A DNA stretch of 53,594 nt, from the NCBI GenBank assembly GCA_002396005.1, contig DGVW01000104.1, positions 1-53,594 on the forward strand. The letters are read 5' to 3'. The stretch comes from Oribacterium sp. UBA4274 (GTDB taxonomy: Bacteria > Bacillota > Clostridia > Lachnospirales > Lachnospiraceae). Position numbers and translations under genes: made by a program. Positions 1-8,659 of the stretch are shown here, in pieces; positions within the stretch are counted from its first letter, which is position 1, and each line of letters opens with the position of its first letter. The notes below the pieces were generated by a model. It ran no database searches. It was not told the origin of the DNA and was given only the letters and a program-made list of their open reading frames with translations.

Positions 1-428
1 CAATCCAGACTCGTATCGATCGTCTTAAGGAGATCGAGAAGATGGCTGAGGACGGTACATTCGATGTTCTTGCCAAGAAGGAAGTAGCTCTTATCAAGAA
101 GGAGTGGGACAAGCTTGAGGCTAACATCGGTGGTATCAAGGATATGAAGCAGATTCCTGATGCAATCTTCGTTGTAGATCCTAAGAAGGAGAAGATCTGT
201 GTTAAGGAAGCTCGCGCACTTGGCATTACTCTTTTCGGTATTGCTGATACAAACGCTGATCCTGAGGAACTTGACTATGTTATCCCAGGTAACGATGACG
301 CAATCCGTGCTATCAAGCTTATCGTTGGCAAGATGGCAGACGCTGTTATCGAGGCTAAGCAGGGCGAGATGACTGAGGAAGAGGCAGCAGCTGCAACAGC
401 TGGTGAGGATTTCTCAACAGAGGCTTAA
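1..428 (+). CDS. rpsB: 30S ribosomal protein S2, C-terminal part (5' end outside window)
   Basis: The reading frame is open from base 3 and ends in TAA at 426-428, giving 141 residues of the C-terminal part of S2. Recognisable family segments are GTFDVL near the start, GGIKDM, PDAIFVVDP, and the highly conserved VIPGNDDAIRAIKL. S2 sits on the small subunit between head and body and is needed for S1 binding and initiation. The acidic Ala/Glu-rich tail is common in Firmicutes S2. Codon use is strongly biased (AAG, GAG, CTT), as expected for a highly expressed gene. tsf follows after a hairpin with a T run. The N-terminal part lies upstream of the window. Confidence 0.97.
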   Translation, partial: IQTRIDRLKEIEKMAEDGTFDVLAKKEVALIKKEWDKLEANIGGIKDMKQIPDAIFVVDPKKEKICVKEARALGITLFGIADTNADPEELDYVIPGNDDAIRAIKLIVGKMADAVIEAKQGEMTEEEAAAATAGEDFSTEA

Positions 429-442
429 TTAAGTAAACGTAT

Positions 443-488
443 AACCAGCATTAGACAATTTCATAGATTGCTCAATGCTGGTTTTTTT
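443..488 (+). terminator. Rho-independent terminator/attenuator between rpsB and tsf
   Basis: AACCAGCATT (443-452) pairs with AATGCTGGTT (474-483), and CAAT/ATTG can pair inside the loop. A run of seven T follows (482-488). It should reduce rather than abolish tsf transcription if tsf has no promoter of its own; I see no convincing promoter in 489-533. Confidence 0.85.
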
Positions 489-547
489 GTGACATTAAGA
501 TAGAGATAGTTACATATATTCTAAATATATTCTAGGAGGATATAACA

Positions 548-1492
548 ATGGCAATTACAGCAGCTCAGGTTAAAGAGTTACGTGACATGACAGGTGCAGG
601 TATGATGGCTTGTAAGAAGGCTCTCGGTGCAACAGACGGAGATATGGACAAGGCAATCGAATACCTCAGAGAGCAGGGTCTTGCAGGCGCAGAGAAGAAG
701 GCCGGCAGAATCGCTGCAGAGGGTGTTTCTTTCACAAAGGTATCTGAGGATAAGCACTCAGGTGTAGTTGTTGAGGTTAACGCTGAGACAGACTTCGTTG
801 CTAAGAACGAGAAGTTCCAGACATACGTATCAGAGGTTGCAGCTCAGGCTCTTAAGTCAGATGCAGCTGATATCGACGCATTCCTTGCTGAGAAGTGGGA
901 TCTTGACAACTCAAGAACAGTTGCAGAGCAGCTTTCAGAGGAGATTTCAATCATCGGTGAGAACATGCACATCCGTCGTTTCCAGAAGCTTGTTGAGAAC
1001 GATGGCTTCATTCAGGACTATGTACACGGCGGCGGACGTATCGGTGTTCTCCTTCAGGTTAAGTCAAACGTTGTTAACGATGCTGTATCAGAGATGGCTA
1101 AGAACATCGCTATGCAGGTTGCAGCTCTTAATCCTAAGTACACATCACGTAAGGAAGTAGATCAGGAGTATCTTGCAAGCGAGACTGAGATTCTTACAGC
1201 TGCTGCCAAGAACGAGAAGCCAAACGCTCCTGAGAAGGTTCTTGCAGGTATGGTTCAGGGTCGTCTTAACAAGGAGCTCAAGGAGATCTGCCTTCTTGAT
1301 CAGACATATGTTAAGGCCGAGGACGGAAAGCAGACTGTTCAGCAGTATGTTGATTCTGTTGCCAAGGCTCAGAACGCTACAATCGAGGTTGTAACATTCA
1401 TCCGTTTCGAGACTGGTGAAGGTCTTGAGAAGAAGAACGAGGACTTCGCTGCAGAGGTTGCTGCACAGCAGGCTGCTGCTAAGAAGGCTTAA
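548..1492 (+). CDS. tsf: Elongation factor Ts
   Basis: This 314-residue protein is the guanine-nucleotide exchange factor that recycles EF-Tu from GDP to GTP form. The N-terminal UBA-like segment has the family signature LRDMTGAGMMACKKAL (residues 11-26). It is followed by the core with ETDFVAKNE (about 79-87), a second conserved stretch at HGGGRIGVLLQV, and an Ala/Lys tail. An ideal AGGAGGA at 534-540 lies 7 nt before the ATG, fixing the start. It follows rpsB, as in most bacteria. What normally comes next (pyrH) is 17.6 kb away here; a strong terminator closes tsf instead. Confidence 0.97.
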   Translation: MAITAAQVKELRDMTGAGMMACKKALGATDGDMDKAIEYLREQGLAGAEKKAGRIAAEGVSFTKVSEDKHSGVVVEVNAETDFVAKNEKFQTYVSEVAAQALKSDAADIDAFLAEKWDLDNSRTVAEQLSEEISIIGENMHIRRFQKLVENDGFIQDYVHGGGRIGVLLQVKSNVVNDAVSEMAKNIAMQVAALNPKYTSRKEVDQEYLASETEILTAAAKNEKPNAPEKVLAGMVQGRLNKELKEICLLDQTYVKAEDGKQTVQQYVDSVAKAQNATIEVVTFIRFETGEGLEKKNEDFAAEVAAQQAAAKKA

Positions 1493-1517
1493 TTCTTACA
1501 GATTGATAGTATATTTT

Positions 1518-1545
1518 GCTCCGGATTTATTCCGGAGCTTTTTTT
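1518..1545 (+). terminator. Rho-independent terminator after tsf
   Basis: GCTCCGGA (1518-1525) pairs perfectly with TCCGGAGC (1531-1538) over a 5-nt loop, followed by seven T. This closes the rpsB-tsf unit. Confidence 0.92.
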
Positions 1546-1622
1546 GTACAATGATTATGTTTATTTTATTAACGTTTAGTTTTATGGTACAATTAAGTGT
1601 ACGTAAGATGTGAGGTTCAACT

Positions 1623-1967
1623 ATGTTGTTTGATTTTTTGAAGAATTACTCCAAACAATTTGACATTCCAGACGATATCAGCTCGCAGGTCTCACACAAG
1701 GTCCGTTATCATGTTGTATTTTACGGCAGAGTGCAGGGAGTCGGATTTCGATATACTTCTCAACATTTGGCTGATAGCTTAGGCATTACCGGATGGGTAC
1801 GAAACGAAGATGATGGAACTGTCAGCTGTGAGCTTCAGGGATCCCCTGAAGCTATTGATCAGTTTCTGATCCGCATAGGCGATCAGCGCTGGATCGATAT
1901 AAGTGATACCGACAAAACTTCTATGGATACGGACCCGGATGAACGTAACTTCAAAGTATTATATTGA
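1623..1967 (+). CDS. acyP: Acylphosphatase with N-terminal extension
   Basis: A 114-residue protein whose residues about 28-114 are a complete acylphosphatase fold. The signature GRVQGVGFRY (36-45) supplies the phosphate-binding loop and catalytic Arg; GWVRNEDDGTV holds the conserved Asn. It hydrolyses carboxyl-phosphate bonds of small acyl phosphates. Stand-alone acylphosphatases are usually about 90-100 residues, so the first 27 residues are extra. TGAGG at 1611-1615 lies 7 nt before the chosen ATG. A TACAAT at 1588-1593 could be a -10 element, but its -35 is poor. truA follows after 9 nt, suggesting co-transcription. Confidence 0.88.
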   Translation: MLFDFLKNYSKQFDIPDDISSQVSHKVRYHVVFYGRVQGVGFRYTSQHLADSLGITGWVRNEDDGTVSCELQGSPEAIDQFLIRIGDQRWIDISDTDKTSMDTDPDERNFKVLY

Positions 1968-1976
1968 AAGGTTCCA

Positions 1977-2753
1977 ATGAAACATAATTATAAAATGATT
2001 TTGAGCTATGATGGTTCCAGATACTATGGATGGGAACATCAGCCCAACACTGAATTGACTATACAGGGCAAACTGGAGCAGGTTCTCACAAGAATGATTT
2101 ATGGGGATAACTATAAAGCAGAGGATTTTGCCTCATTCCCGATTACGGTTATCGGAGCCGGACGTACCGATGCAGGTGTTCATGCCAGAGCTATGACCGC
2201 CAATGTGATATTGGATACAGATAAAACAGAAGAAGAAATCAGAGCTTATATGAATACCTACCTGCCTGATGACATAAGCATTAATGAACTGAAGCTTTGC
2301 GGCGACAAGTTTCACAGCCGTTTTAAGGCTACAGGCAAAACCTACAGATATACATTTTGGTACGATGAGCAGAAGCCTGTTTTTGAGCGGAAATATGTTA
2401 CTGTATTGGACAGACATCCTGATACAGATGCTATGCGCAAAGCAGCTCAGTACATACTTGGTGAACATGATTTCAAGTGCTTCTGCGGCAACTCACATAT
2501 GAAAAAGTCAACTGTCCGTCTTATCGACAGCATTGACATCACAGAAAACGGCCCATATATACGTTTATACTTCCACGGCACCGGATTTTTGCAGAATCAG
2601 GTGCGTATCATGTCAGGGACTTTGCTGGAAGTAGGCTTAGGCAAACGAACACCGGAATCAGTCCGGGATACCATCGAGAGCCGGAACCGCCAGATGGCAG
2701 GTTATACAGCTGAGGCTCAGGGATTATGCCTCATGAAAGTGGATTACGACTAA
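1977..2753 (+). CDS. truA: tRNA pseudouridine(38-40) synthase
   Basis: A 258-residue protein of normal TruA length. It isomerises uridines 38-40 in the anticodon arm. The catalytic motif GRTDAGVHA is at residues 62-70 with nucleophile Asp65. FHSRFKATGKTYRY and the C-terminal GTGFLQNQVRIMSGTLLEVG are further TruA landmarks. GAAAGG at 1966-1971 serves as ribosome binding site just before the ATG and overlaps the acyP stop region. It is outside the usual ecfA-ecfT-truA-rplM neighbourhood of Firmicutes, so a second truA could exist elsewhere in the genome. Confidence 0.93.
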   Translation: MKHNYKMILSYDGSRYYGWEHQPNTELTIQGKLEQVLTRMIYGDNYKAEDFASFPITVIGAGRTDAGVHARAMTANVILDTDKTEEEIRAYMNTYLPDDISINELKLCGDKFHSRFKATGKTYRYTFWYDEQKPVFERKYVTVLDRHPDTDAMRKAAQYILGEHDFKCFCGNSHMKKSTVRLIDSIDITENGPYIRLYFHGTGFLQNQVRIMSGTLLEVGLGKRTPESVRDTIESRNRQMAGYTAEAQGLCLMKVDYD

Positions 2754-2807
2754 AGATATTAAACATTATCATCAAACTGAATTTTCACAAATTAAGGGGG
2801 GATTATT

Positions 2808-4175
2808 GTGAAAGACAGAAGTGTAGCGATAACATTAGGTATAGTGATAGGATTAACCGCCGGCTATCTGACCAGCTCTTTGTTTATGAAAGACAAAATC
2901 ATGCCCGGCACAATGATTAACGGTTCAGATTTTTCCATGGCCAAAAGGTCTGATTTGAACGACAGTCTGTCAGTGTTGGAAAGGGATTCTTATACTCTGA
3001 CAGTACGGGATATACACGGAAAAGATGTGACCATTCACGGAACCGACATTGATCTCAGTGCAGATTTTCCGGTTGAGAATCTGAGAGTTCAGAACTATCT
3101 CATCTACCCATATTACATGCTTAATCCGGGAACCTACTATATAGAGCCGGAATCTGTTTCCTATGATAGTGCCAAGCTGCAAAGCATCATAGATAATTCT
3201 ATTCTTCCTGCAAAAGGATCCACCGATACTCCTGTGGATGCTTTCCTCACAGGGTACATCCCCGGTTCAGGTTACACAATTGCCGAAGAAGTGGATGGAG
3301 ACACACCGGATCCGGAAAAGGTAACAAAGCTCATACAGGACGCAATTTCCGAAAGAGTTCCTTTTCTTGATCTTTCTGCCAGTGACTGTTATCTGAAGGC
3401 ATCGATACGTTCAGATAACAACTACCTTAACGAAGCTGCATCTTCCCTTAATGATGCACTTACGGCATCGGTGACTTACGACTTCGGTAATCAGAAGATA
3501 ATACTTAATGCCGATACCTACTATCCATGGCTCATCACCAATGAGGATGGTACAACTTCTGTTGATAAGCAAAAGGTTGACGAATATGTCACCATGCTGA
3601 AGGCCTCTACCGATACAGCCTATTCAACTCGCAGCTTTACAACAGTTTCAGGACGGACTATAGCCGTTAAGGGACCTTATGGATACAACATTTCCAAAAA
3701 GAAGGAATCTGAACAACTGATGGCAGACATATTGTCCGGTGAAGCCGTAGAACGTGAGCCTGAATACACTACAAGAGGCTGTCAGAGATCCGGCAATGAA
3801 TATGGCGATAATTATCTCGAGGTGGATATGTCAAATCAGAAGGTCTACCTCATACAGAACGGTCAGGTAACATTCACCTCTGATTGTGTCACCGGCAATA
3901 CCAGTCTTGGACGTGGTACTCCGTCAGGTATCTTCAGTATCATGTATAAGGCAAAAAATGTTGTTCTCCGGGGAGCCAATTATGCATCGCCTGTAACATA
4001 CTGGATGCCGTTCTATAACGGATGCGGTTTCCATGATGCATCCTGGAGAGGCAGCTTCGGTGGAACGATATACAGATACAGTGGATCACATGGCTGTGTA
4101 AATATGCCAATCCCTTCGGCAAAACAGTTATATGGAATGGTTGAAGCCGGATTGCCTGTTATAACCTACTATTGA
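2808..4175 (+). CDS. Membrane-anchored L,D-transpeptidase (YkuD domain)
   Basis: A 455-residue protein predicted to crosslink peptidoglycan by 3-3 bonds outside the membrane. Residues about 7-27 are one hydrophobic segment, read as an uncleaved anchor. Residues about 50-290 look like the paired peptidoglycan-binding modules (PG_binding_4 type) that precede YkuD domains in Clostridia. The catalytic domain starts near LEVDMSNQKVYLIQNG and ends with SGSHGCVNMP, where Cys430 is the nucleophile and His428 lies in the motif. The start is GTG: AAGGGGGGA at 2793-2801 is 6 nt upstream and no ATG fits. It is 54 nt after truA. Another transpeptidase-type gene follows. Confidence 0.9.
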   Translation: MKDRSVAITLGIVIGLTAGYLTSSLFMKDKIMPGTMINGSDFSMAKRSDLNDSLSVLERDSYTLTVRDIHGKDVTIHGTDIDLSADFPVENLRVQNYLIYPYYMLNPGTYYIEPESVSYDSAKLQSIIDNSILPAKGSTDTPVDAFLTGYIPGSGYTIAEEVDGDTPDPEKVTKLIQDAISERVPFLDLSASDCYLKASIRSDNNYLNEAASSLNDALTASVTYDFGNQKIILNADTYYPWLITNEDGTTSVDKQKVDEYVTMLKASTDTAYSTRSFTTVSGRTIAVKGPYGYNISKKKESEQLMADILSGEAVEREPEYTTRGCQRSGNEYGDNYLEVDMSNQKVYLIQNGQVTFTSDCVTGNTSLGRGTPSGIFSIMYKAKNVVLRGANYASPVTYWMPFYNGCGFHDASWRGSFGGTIYRYSGSHGCVNMPIPSAKQLYGMVEAGLPVITYY

Positions 4176-4200
4176 TTCAAAACCAAAGTAAAAATTATAT
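4172..4200 (+). promoter_or_regulatory. Weak candidate promoter before the second transpeptidase-type gene
   Basis: TTGATT (4172-4177) and TTATAT (4195-4200) are 17 nt apart. The -35 begins in the stop codon of the preceding gene. The AT-rich surroundings make chance matches likely. Confidence 0.3.
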
Positions 4201-4268
4201 AAAACATTTCAATTTAACCGGACTTTAGGATTATATGCCTAAAATCTGCCATTAAAGAAAGGATTAAT

Positions 4269-5006
4269 ATGAGAACTATCAAATCAAAGTTTTTAACAGC
4301 AGCTTTGGCTGTCAGCATGATTTTTTGTACGGCATTTGCATCACTTGCAGAATTCGGCCCCGGTGCATCTCAGGAGGAGCTCACATCCTACAATAAGGAA
4401 ACAGTTTCATCTGCAGATACGGAGGCTAATCCTTTCAAAGACACAATAACAGCTCAACTGACTGATCAGATCATACTTGTAGTTGACCACAACCTTACAC
4501 TTTGGAACAAACAAAGTGACGGAAGCTGGGTCAAAGATATGGATGTTTACTGCGGTTACGGAAGAAAGGGGCTTAAGCCATTTAATGAGAGACACGAAGG
4601 AGATGAGACAACTCCAATCGGTTCTTTCCCTATCCTTCACGCATTTGGCTTTGGTTCCAATCCGGGAACAGCCATGACATGGCGTGAGATTACAGCCAAC
4701 TCATATTGGTCAGGAGAAGAGGACACCTACAACACCTGGGTAGAAAGCGCAACACCGATTGGCGGAGAACACCTTATCGACTATGACATATGCTATAAGT
4801 ATGCCATGGCTATAGGTTTCAATGTAAACCCTACAGTATATAAGCGTGGCTCTGCGATTTTCCTGCACTGCAAGAATCCCGCAGATTGGGGATCAGCCGG
4901 ATGTGTATCCGTAACTGAAGACAATATGCTGGCTCTTTTAAACAAATGTCATGACGGATGTTACATAATGATAGTTCCAAACGAAAGCTACATTTCTAAT
5001 TTTTAA
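4269..5006 (+). CDS. Secreted L,D-transpeptidase-type protein (YkuD/ErfK superfamily)
   Basis: A 245-residue exported protein. Residues 1-27 form a signal peptide ending AFASLA, with a likely signal peptidase I site. The remainder resembles the short YkuD-type domain in which His200 (FLHC) and Cys212 (GSAGCVSV) form the active site, with TTPIGSFPI matching the usual TPxGxF loop. It lacks the classic SHGCxRM spacing of the upstream paralogue, so it belongs to a different branch. Substrate is inferred to be peptidoglycan stem peptides. GAAAGGA at 4257-4263 precedes the ATG. Two related enzymes side by side suggest wall remodelling, but they share little obvious sequence. Confidence 0.82.
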   Translation: MRTIKSKFLTAALAVSMIFCTAFASLAEFGPGASQEELTSYNKETVSSADTEANPFKDTITAQLTDQIILVVDHNLTLWNKQSDGSWVKDMDVYCGYGRKGLKPFNERHEGDETTPIGSFPILHAFGFGSNPGTAMTWREITANSYWSGEEDTYNTWVESATPIGGEHLIDYDICYKYAMAIGFNVNPTVYKRGSAIFLHCKNPADWGSAGCVSVTEDNMLALLNKCHDGCYIMIVPNESYISNF

Positions 5007-5010
5007 TGAA

Positions 5011-5073
5011 ATCGGGCACAAAGATGGATATTTGTACCCTTAGTACCTAATATTAGGTTTTATTCCGCCCGAT
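5011..5073 (+). other. Long hairpin after the transpeptidase-type gene
   Basis: ATCGGGC (5011-5017) pairs with GCCCGAT (5067-5073); the loop contains the palindrome CCTAATATTAGG. No T run follows, so this is not a standard terminator. Confidence 0.4.
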
Positions 5074-5142
5074 GATTTCATAGTCAAAGCTGAACAAGAT
5101 GTATCCATGAAGATAAATTTATACAGTATGTAAAGGACTACA

Positions 5143-6018
5143 ATGACCTCTGATTTAAAATCTCAATCAATAAAAAAAGGACTGGTATGTGAAGGCGGAG
5201 CAATGAGAGGCCTGTTTACCGCAGGAGTTCTTGATGTTTTTCTCGAAAATGACATACAGTTTGACGGAATGGCCGGAGTATCTGCCGGAGCAACCTTCGG
5301 CTGCAATTTCAAATCCCGACAGATAGGCCGAACCATACGGTATAACCTACGTTTTGCTCATGACAAAAGATTTGGCAGTCTGGAATCTTTTATAAAATCC
5401 GGAGATCTGTATGATGCTGACTTCTGCTATCATGTATTGCCTAAAGAGCTTGACCCATTTGACTGGGACACATTTTTGAAAAATCCCATGAAGTTTTATC
5501 TTGTGGCCACAGACGTAGCTACCGGCAAACCTGTATACCATGAAATAAAAACCCAATCCGATGAAGAACTGGAATGGATGAGAGCAAGTGCTTCCATGCC
5601 CATGGTATCAAGACCTGTTTCTGTTTCGGGATATGAACTTCTGGATGGCGGAGTATCCAATTCCATCCCTTTGGAGTTTATGGAGCACATCGGCTATAAC
5701 CGTAATGTCGTTATCCTCACCCGGGATATAAGCTATCGCAAGAGTCCGATGCCGGCTCTTCCCATAAGCAAAATACTTTTAAAAAAACATCCTGCCATCT
5801 ATACTGCGATGAAGGAGCGACATATAATGTACAATGCTCAGCTTAAGTATATCGAACAGAAAGAATCGGCAGGAGAGATACTGGTCATACGCCCGACTCA
5901 TCCACTTGGGATAAGCCGTACTGAGCATGATACAGACAAACTGGAGCAGGTATACAAAACAGGCAGGCAGACCGCAACAGACGTATTACCTGCACTGAAA
6001 GACTTTTTAAACAGATAA
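5143..6018 (+). CDS. Patatin-like phospholipase family protein
   Basis: A 291-residue acyl hydrolase of the patatin family (YjjU-like bacterial branch). It shows the oxyanion loop EGGAMRGLF (17-25), the nucleophile elbow GVSAG (45-49, Ser47) and the dyad partner in LDGGVS (Asp168). The C-terminal third resembles the DUF6363 extension of YjjU-type proteins. There is no signal peptide, so it probably acts on cytoplasmic or inner-leaflet lipids. AAAGGA at 5131-5136 is 6 nt before the ATG. The Dus gene begins 5 nt after its stop, implying one transcript. Lipid substrate cannot be told from sequence. Confidence 0.88.
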   Translation: MTSDLKSQSIKKGLVCEGGAMRGLFTAGVLDVFLENDIQFDGMAGVSAGATFGCNFKSRQIGRTIRYNLRFAHDKRFGSLESFIKSGDLYDADFCYHVLPKELDPFDWDTFLKNPMKFYLVATDVATGKPVYHEIKTQSDEELEWMRASASMPMVSRPVSVSGYELLDGGVSNSIPLEFMEHIGYNRNVVILTRDISYRKSPMPALPISKILLKKHPAIYTAMKERHIMYNAQLKYIEQKESAGEILVIRPTHPLGISRTEHDTDKLEQVYKTGRQTATDVLPALKDFLNR

Positions 6019-6023
6019 TCCAT

Positions 6024-6995
6024 ATGAAATTTTATTTTGCACCTATGGAAGGCATTACCGGATATCCATTCCGTAATGCCTTCCAACAATGTTTTCCGGG
6101 TATTGATCGTTTTTATACCCCATTTCTTTCAGCTAATGACACTTTTTCTTTTACTACAAGAGAAATACATGATACTGATCCGGCATTGAATCATGTACCT
6201 GAACTTATTCCTCAGATCATAACCAACAATTCAGAGATGTTTGTCTGGGCCATAGAAGAGATGTCGAAGCTTGGTTATACAGAGGTGAATCTCAATGCAG
6301 GCTGTCCATCAGGCACTGTTGTTGCCAAGGGAAAAGGCTCCGGTATGCTGAGATACCCCGACAGGTTGGACAGTTTTCTGGAGGAAACCTTTGAACTATT
6401 GGAGCAGCGCCACATTAACTGTTCTGTTTCCGTAAAGACACGAATCGGAATACATGATGTTTCGGAAGCAGAAGAACTCATACCTATATACAACAGATAT
6501 CCCCTAAAGGATCTCATCGTCCACAGCCGTGTTCAAAAAGAGTTTTACCGCGGTGAAGTACACTATGAAACATTTAGAAATTTTATAGACCATATAAGAC
6601 ATCATCTTGTATATAATGGAGATATACATACCCGTGATGATTATGATAAAATAATACAAATGTTTCCGGAAATTGATACTGTCATGATCGGACGAGGACT
6701 TCTTGTGAACCCGGCTCTCGTAAGAGAGATACAAGGTGGGGAGCCTGTGACAATTCATGAGATTAAAAGCTTTCATGATACTTTGGTAGACAATTATATA
6801 CCGGAGATGGGCAGTGAAAAAAATGTCCTTTTCAAGGTCAAAGAGTACTGGGGATGGCTCAGCAAGTCCTTCTCCGGATCTGACAGATATATGAAAGAAA
6901 TAAGAAAATCCAAAAATTTAGCTGAATACAGAGCAGCCGTAAGAACTCTTATGGCCAATTGCAAACTGGAGAGAGATGATTATAGAGTATCCTGA
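6024..6995 (+). CDS. tRNA-dihydrouridine synthase family flavoenzyme
   Basis: A 323-residue TIM-barrel FMN enzyme that reduces uridine in tRNA. Visible family marks are APMEGITG at the N-terminus, VNLNAGCPS (about 91-99, with the catalytic Cys), VKTRIG, the FMN-binding segment YNGDIHTRDDY and MIGRGLLVNPAL. It belongs to the Dus superfamily; which dihydrouridine it makes cannot be read from sequence. No clear ribosome binding site lies before the ATG, and its start is 5 nt after the lipase stop, so translation is probably coupled. Its 3' end overlaps the next gene by 20 nt. Confidence 0.88.
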   Translation: MKFYFAPMEGITGYPFRNAFQQCFPGIDRFYTPFLSANDTFSFTTREIHDTDPALNHVPELIPQIITNNSEMFVWAIEEMSKLGYTEVNLNAGCPSGTVVAKGKGSGMLRYPDRLDSFLEETFELLEQRHINCSVSVKTRIGIHDVSEAEELIPIYNRYPLKDLIVHSRVQKEFYRGEVHYETFRNFIDHIRHHLVYNGDIHTRDDYDKIIQMFPEIDTVMIGRGLLVNPALVREIQGGEPVTIHEIKSFHDTLVDNYIPEMGSEKNVLFKVKEYWGWLSKSFSGSDRYMKEIRKSKNLAEYRAAVRTLMANCKLERDDYRVS

Positions 6996-7992
6996 ATATT
7001 ATGAACGTTTCCGCTGCATCGGCGGTTCATGTCCCGATACCTGCTGTGCCGGATGGGAAGTCGATATAGATGATGAGTCCGGAGATTATTACAGATCAGT
7101 CACCGGAGATTTCGGGAAGAGATTAAATGAACATATATGTGAGTGCGACGGAGAGAGATATTTCCCTTTGACAAAAAGTAACCGTTGTCCCTTTTTGAAC
7201 GATAAAAATCTTTGTGATATATACATAAATCTGGGCGAAGAAAGCTTATGCCAGACATGTACAGAATATCCAAGATATTTTATGGATATCGGAAATTACG
7301 AACAGGTTGATATGAGTCTGAGCTGCATGGAGCTGGCGCGTATATTCTATACCGAGACAGAACATATCAACTACATTCGCTCTGAGAATGATGTGTGCGG
7401 TGATGAACTGTCTCAGGATGATCAGGCCACTCTTATAGAGGTTCTCGCTTTAAGAAATCAATGCATCAGTGTCATGCAGGACAATGATGGTTCCTTTACA
7501 GAAAAGTTCAAAACAGTAAGAGACCTTGTATCAGAAGCCCAGGGGCTCACCTCTGAGGAGGGCGACACTGCAAGACCGTACCTCACGGAAGATTACAGTG
7601 AACTCATTGTTCTTCTTGAATCCATGGATTCCATCAATGATACATGGACTGAAAAGCTAAATTACTATAAAAAGGTTTCCGTGGATTCCAAAGCACTTTC
7701 CCGCTTAGGCGATTTCTTCCGGGATACCGATGGATCACTTGACACATGGATGTCAAAAACAGCAGTATACTTTATATTCAGATATTTTATCGATACATTA
7801 ATCGATGGTGATATTGAAAAGGAATTATGTCTCATACATAGAAGCCTTAGGCTTATATTATTCATGCTTTTTGCTGAATGGCTTATTAAGGGAACTGTTC
7901 AGGTAACTGACATTATCTATGTCTCACATCTGTACTCAAAGCAAGTTGAGCATGATGATGGTAATGTCTCTGTTCTGAAAGATACGATATAG
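6976..7992 (+). CDS. FliB-like flagellin lysine-N-methylase family protein
   Basis: A 338-residue Cys-rich protein. The N-terminus has Cys14, then CPDTCC (19-24) followed by AGWEVDID, then RCPFLND, LCDIY and CQTCTEYPR: the pattern of FliB/YkgJ-like proteins, probably a metal-binding cluster. FliB methylates lysines of flagellin in Salmonella; the clostridial homologues are annotated by similarity. Family members are often about 380-400 residues, so this one is short at the C-terminal end. It overlaps the Dus gene by 20 nt, with TGGAG at 6967-6971 as ribosome binding site. No flagellin or flagellar gene is in the window, so the substrate is open. Confidence 0.75.
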   Translation: MIIEYPEYYERFRCIGGSCPDTCCAGWEVDIDDESGDYYRSVTGDFGKRLNEHICECDGERYFPLTKSNRCPFLNDKNLCDIYINLGEESLCQTCTEYPRYFMDIGNYEQVDMSLSCMELARIFYTETEHINYIRSENDVCGDELSQDDQATLIEVLALRNQCISVMQDNDGSFTEKFKTVRDLVSEAQGLTSEEGDTARPYLTEDYSELIVLLESMDSINDTWTEKLNYYKKVSVDSKALSRLGDFFRDTDGSLDTWMSKTAVYFIFRYFIDTLIDGDIEKELCLIHRSLRLILFMLFAEWLIKGTVQVTDIIYVSHLYSKQVEHDDGNVSVLKDTI

Positions 7993-7998
7993 ATGTCA

Positions 7999-8022
7999 GG
8001 TATGAAAGATATCTGTCATACC
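7999..8022 (+). other. Small hairpin before the lipoprotein gene
   Basis: GGTATGA (7999-8005) pairs with TCATACC (8016-8022) over 10 nt. No T run follows; ATTATTAG and then the next ribosome binding site come directly after. Role unknown. Confidence 0.3.
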
Positions 8023-8041
8023 ATTATTAGAGGACTTTATT

Positions 8042-8656
8042 ATGTATAGGATTATGAAAAAAAGTATATTTACAGGCATCACTATAGCATCATTAATGGC
8101 CGTCGCATCCTGTGGCCAGCGTAAAATACCAAAAGAAACTGTTTCTTCCGAGGAACTCACTCAGGAGATCATCAGCGGCATAGCTGAGGGTTTTAAAAGC
8201 GGTGAGATCACGGTTACTGACAGAGAGCAGAAGATGCTTTCCAATCTATTTGATTATGTTTTGGAAAACCCTGAAACTTCTCTGGCTTCATTAAAAGAAG
8301 CTGCGGAACGTGCCGGTTTTAATGCTACTTTTCCTGAATCCATAGATGGTGTTGAGCCTTATTTCAATGCTGTAGCAGGCCAGCTTTTGGAAGCGGATTA
8401 TATAACTCAGGATGGCGACCGTATAATCATTCGCAAAGGTCTTGATGCAGATACTCTGTCTGAAATCCTTAATACCGCAACCGCATCAGTCATTCCCGAG
8501 AAAAAGACCATTGATGGCAAGGATGTAAGCATTAGCACGGAAAACGGTAAAATCTATGACGCTCTGTGGGAGAGTTCAGGTAATGCTTATTCCATAATCT
8601 CCGAAGGCGGCCTTGATGAAGAAACTATTAAAAAGCTTATAAAAATGATTGAGTAA
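8042..8656 (+). CDS. Uncharacterised lipoprotein
   Basis: A 204-residue protein with a type II signal peptide: basic start, hydrophobic stretch, and lipobox VASC with lipidated Cys24. The mature part is acidic, rich in short helices (SSEELTQEIISGIAEG, ASLKEAAERAG), with no domain I recognise. AGAGGA at 8030-8035 favours the first ATG at 8042; a second ATG at 8054 (MKK) is possible and gives a more typical signal peptide start. The RsmH-family gene begins 3 nt after its stop, so the two are probably co-transcribed. No function is assigned. Confidence 0.8.
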   Translation: MYRIMKKSIFTGITIASLMAVASCGQRKIPKETVSSEELTQEIISGIAEGFKSGEITVTDREQKMLSNLFDYVLENPETSLASLKEAAERAGFNATFPESIDGVEPYFNAVAGQLLEADYITQDGDRIIIRKGLDADTLSEILNTATASVIPEKKTIDGKDVSISTENGKIYDALWESSGNAYSIISEGGLDEETIKKLIKMIE

Positions 8657-8659
8657 CCT

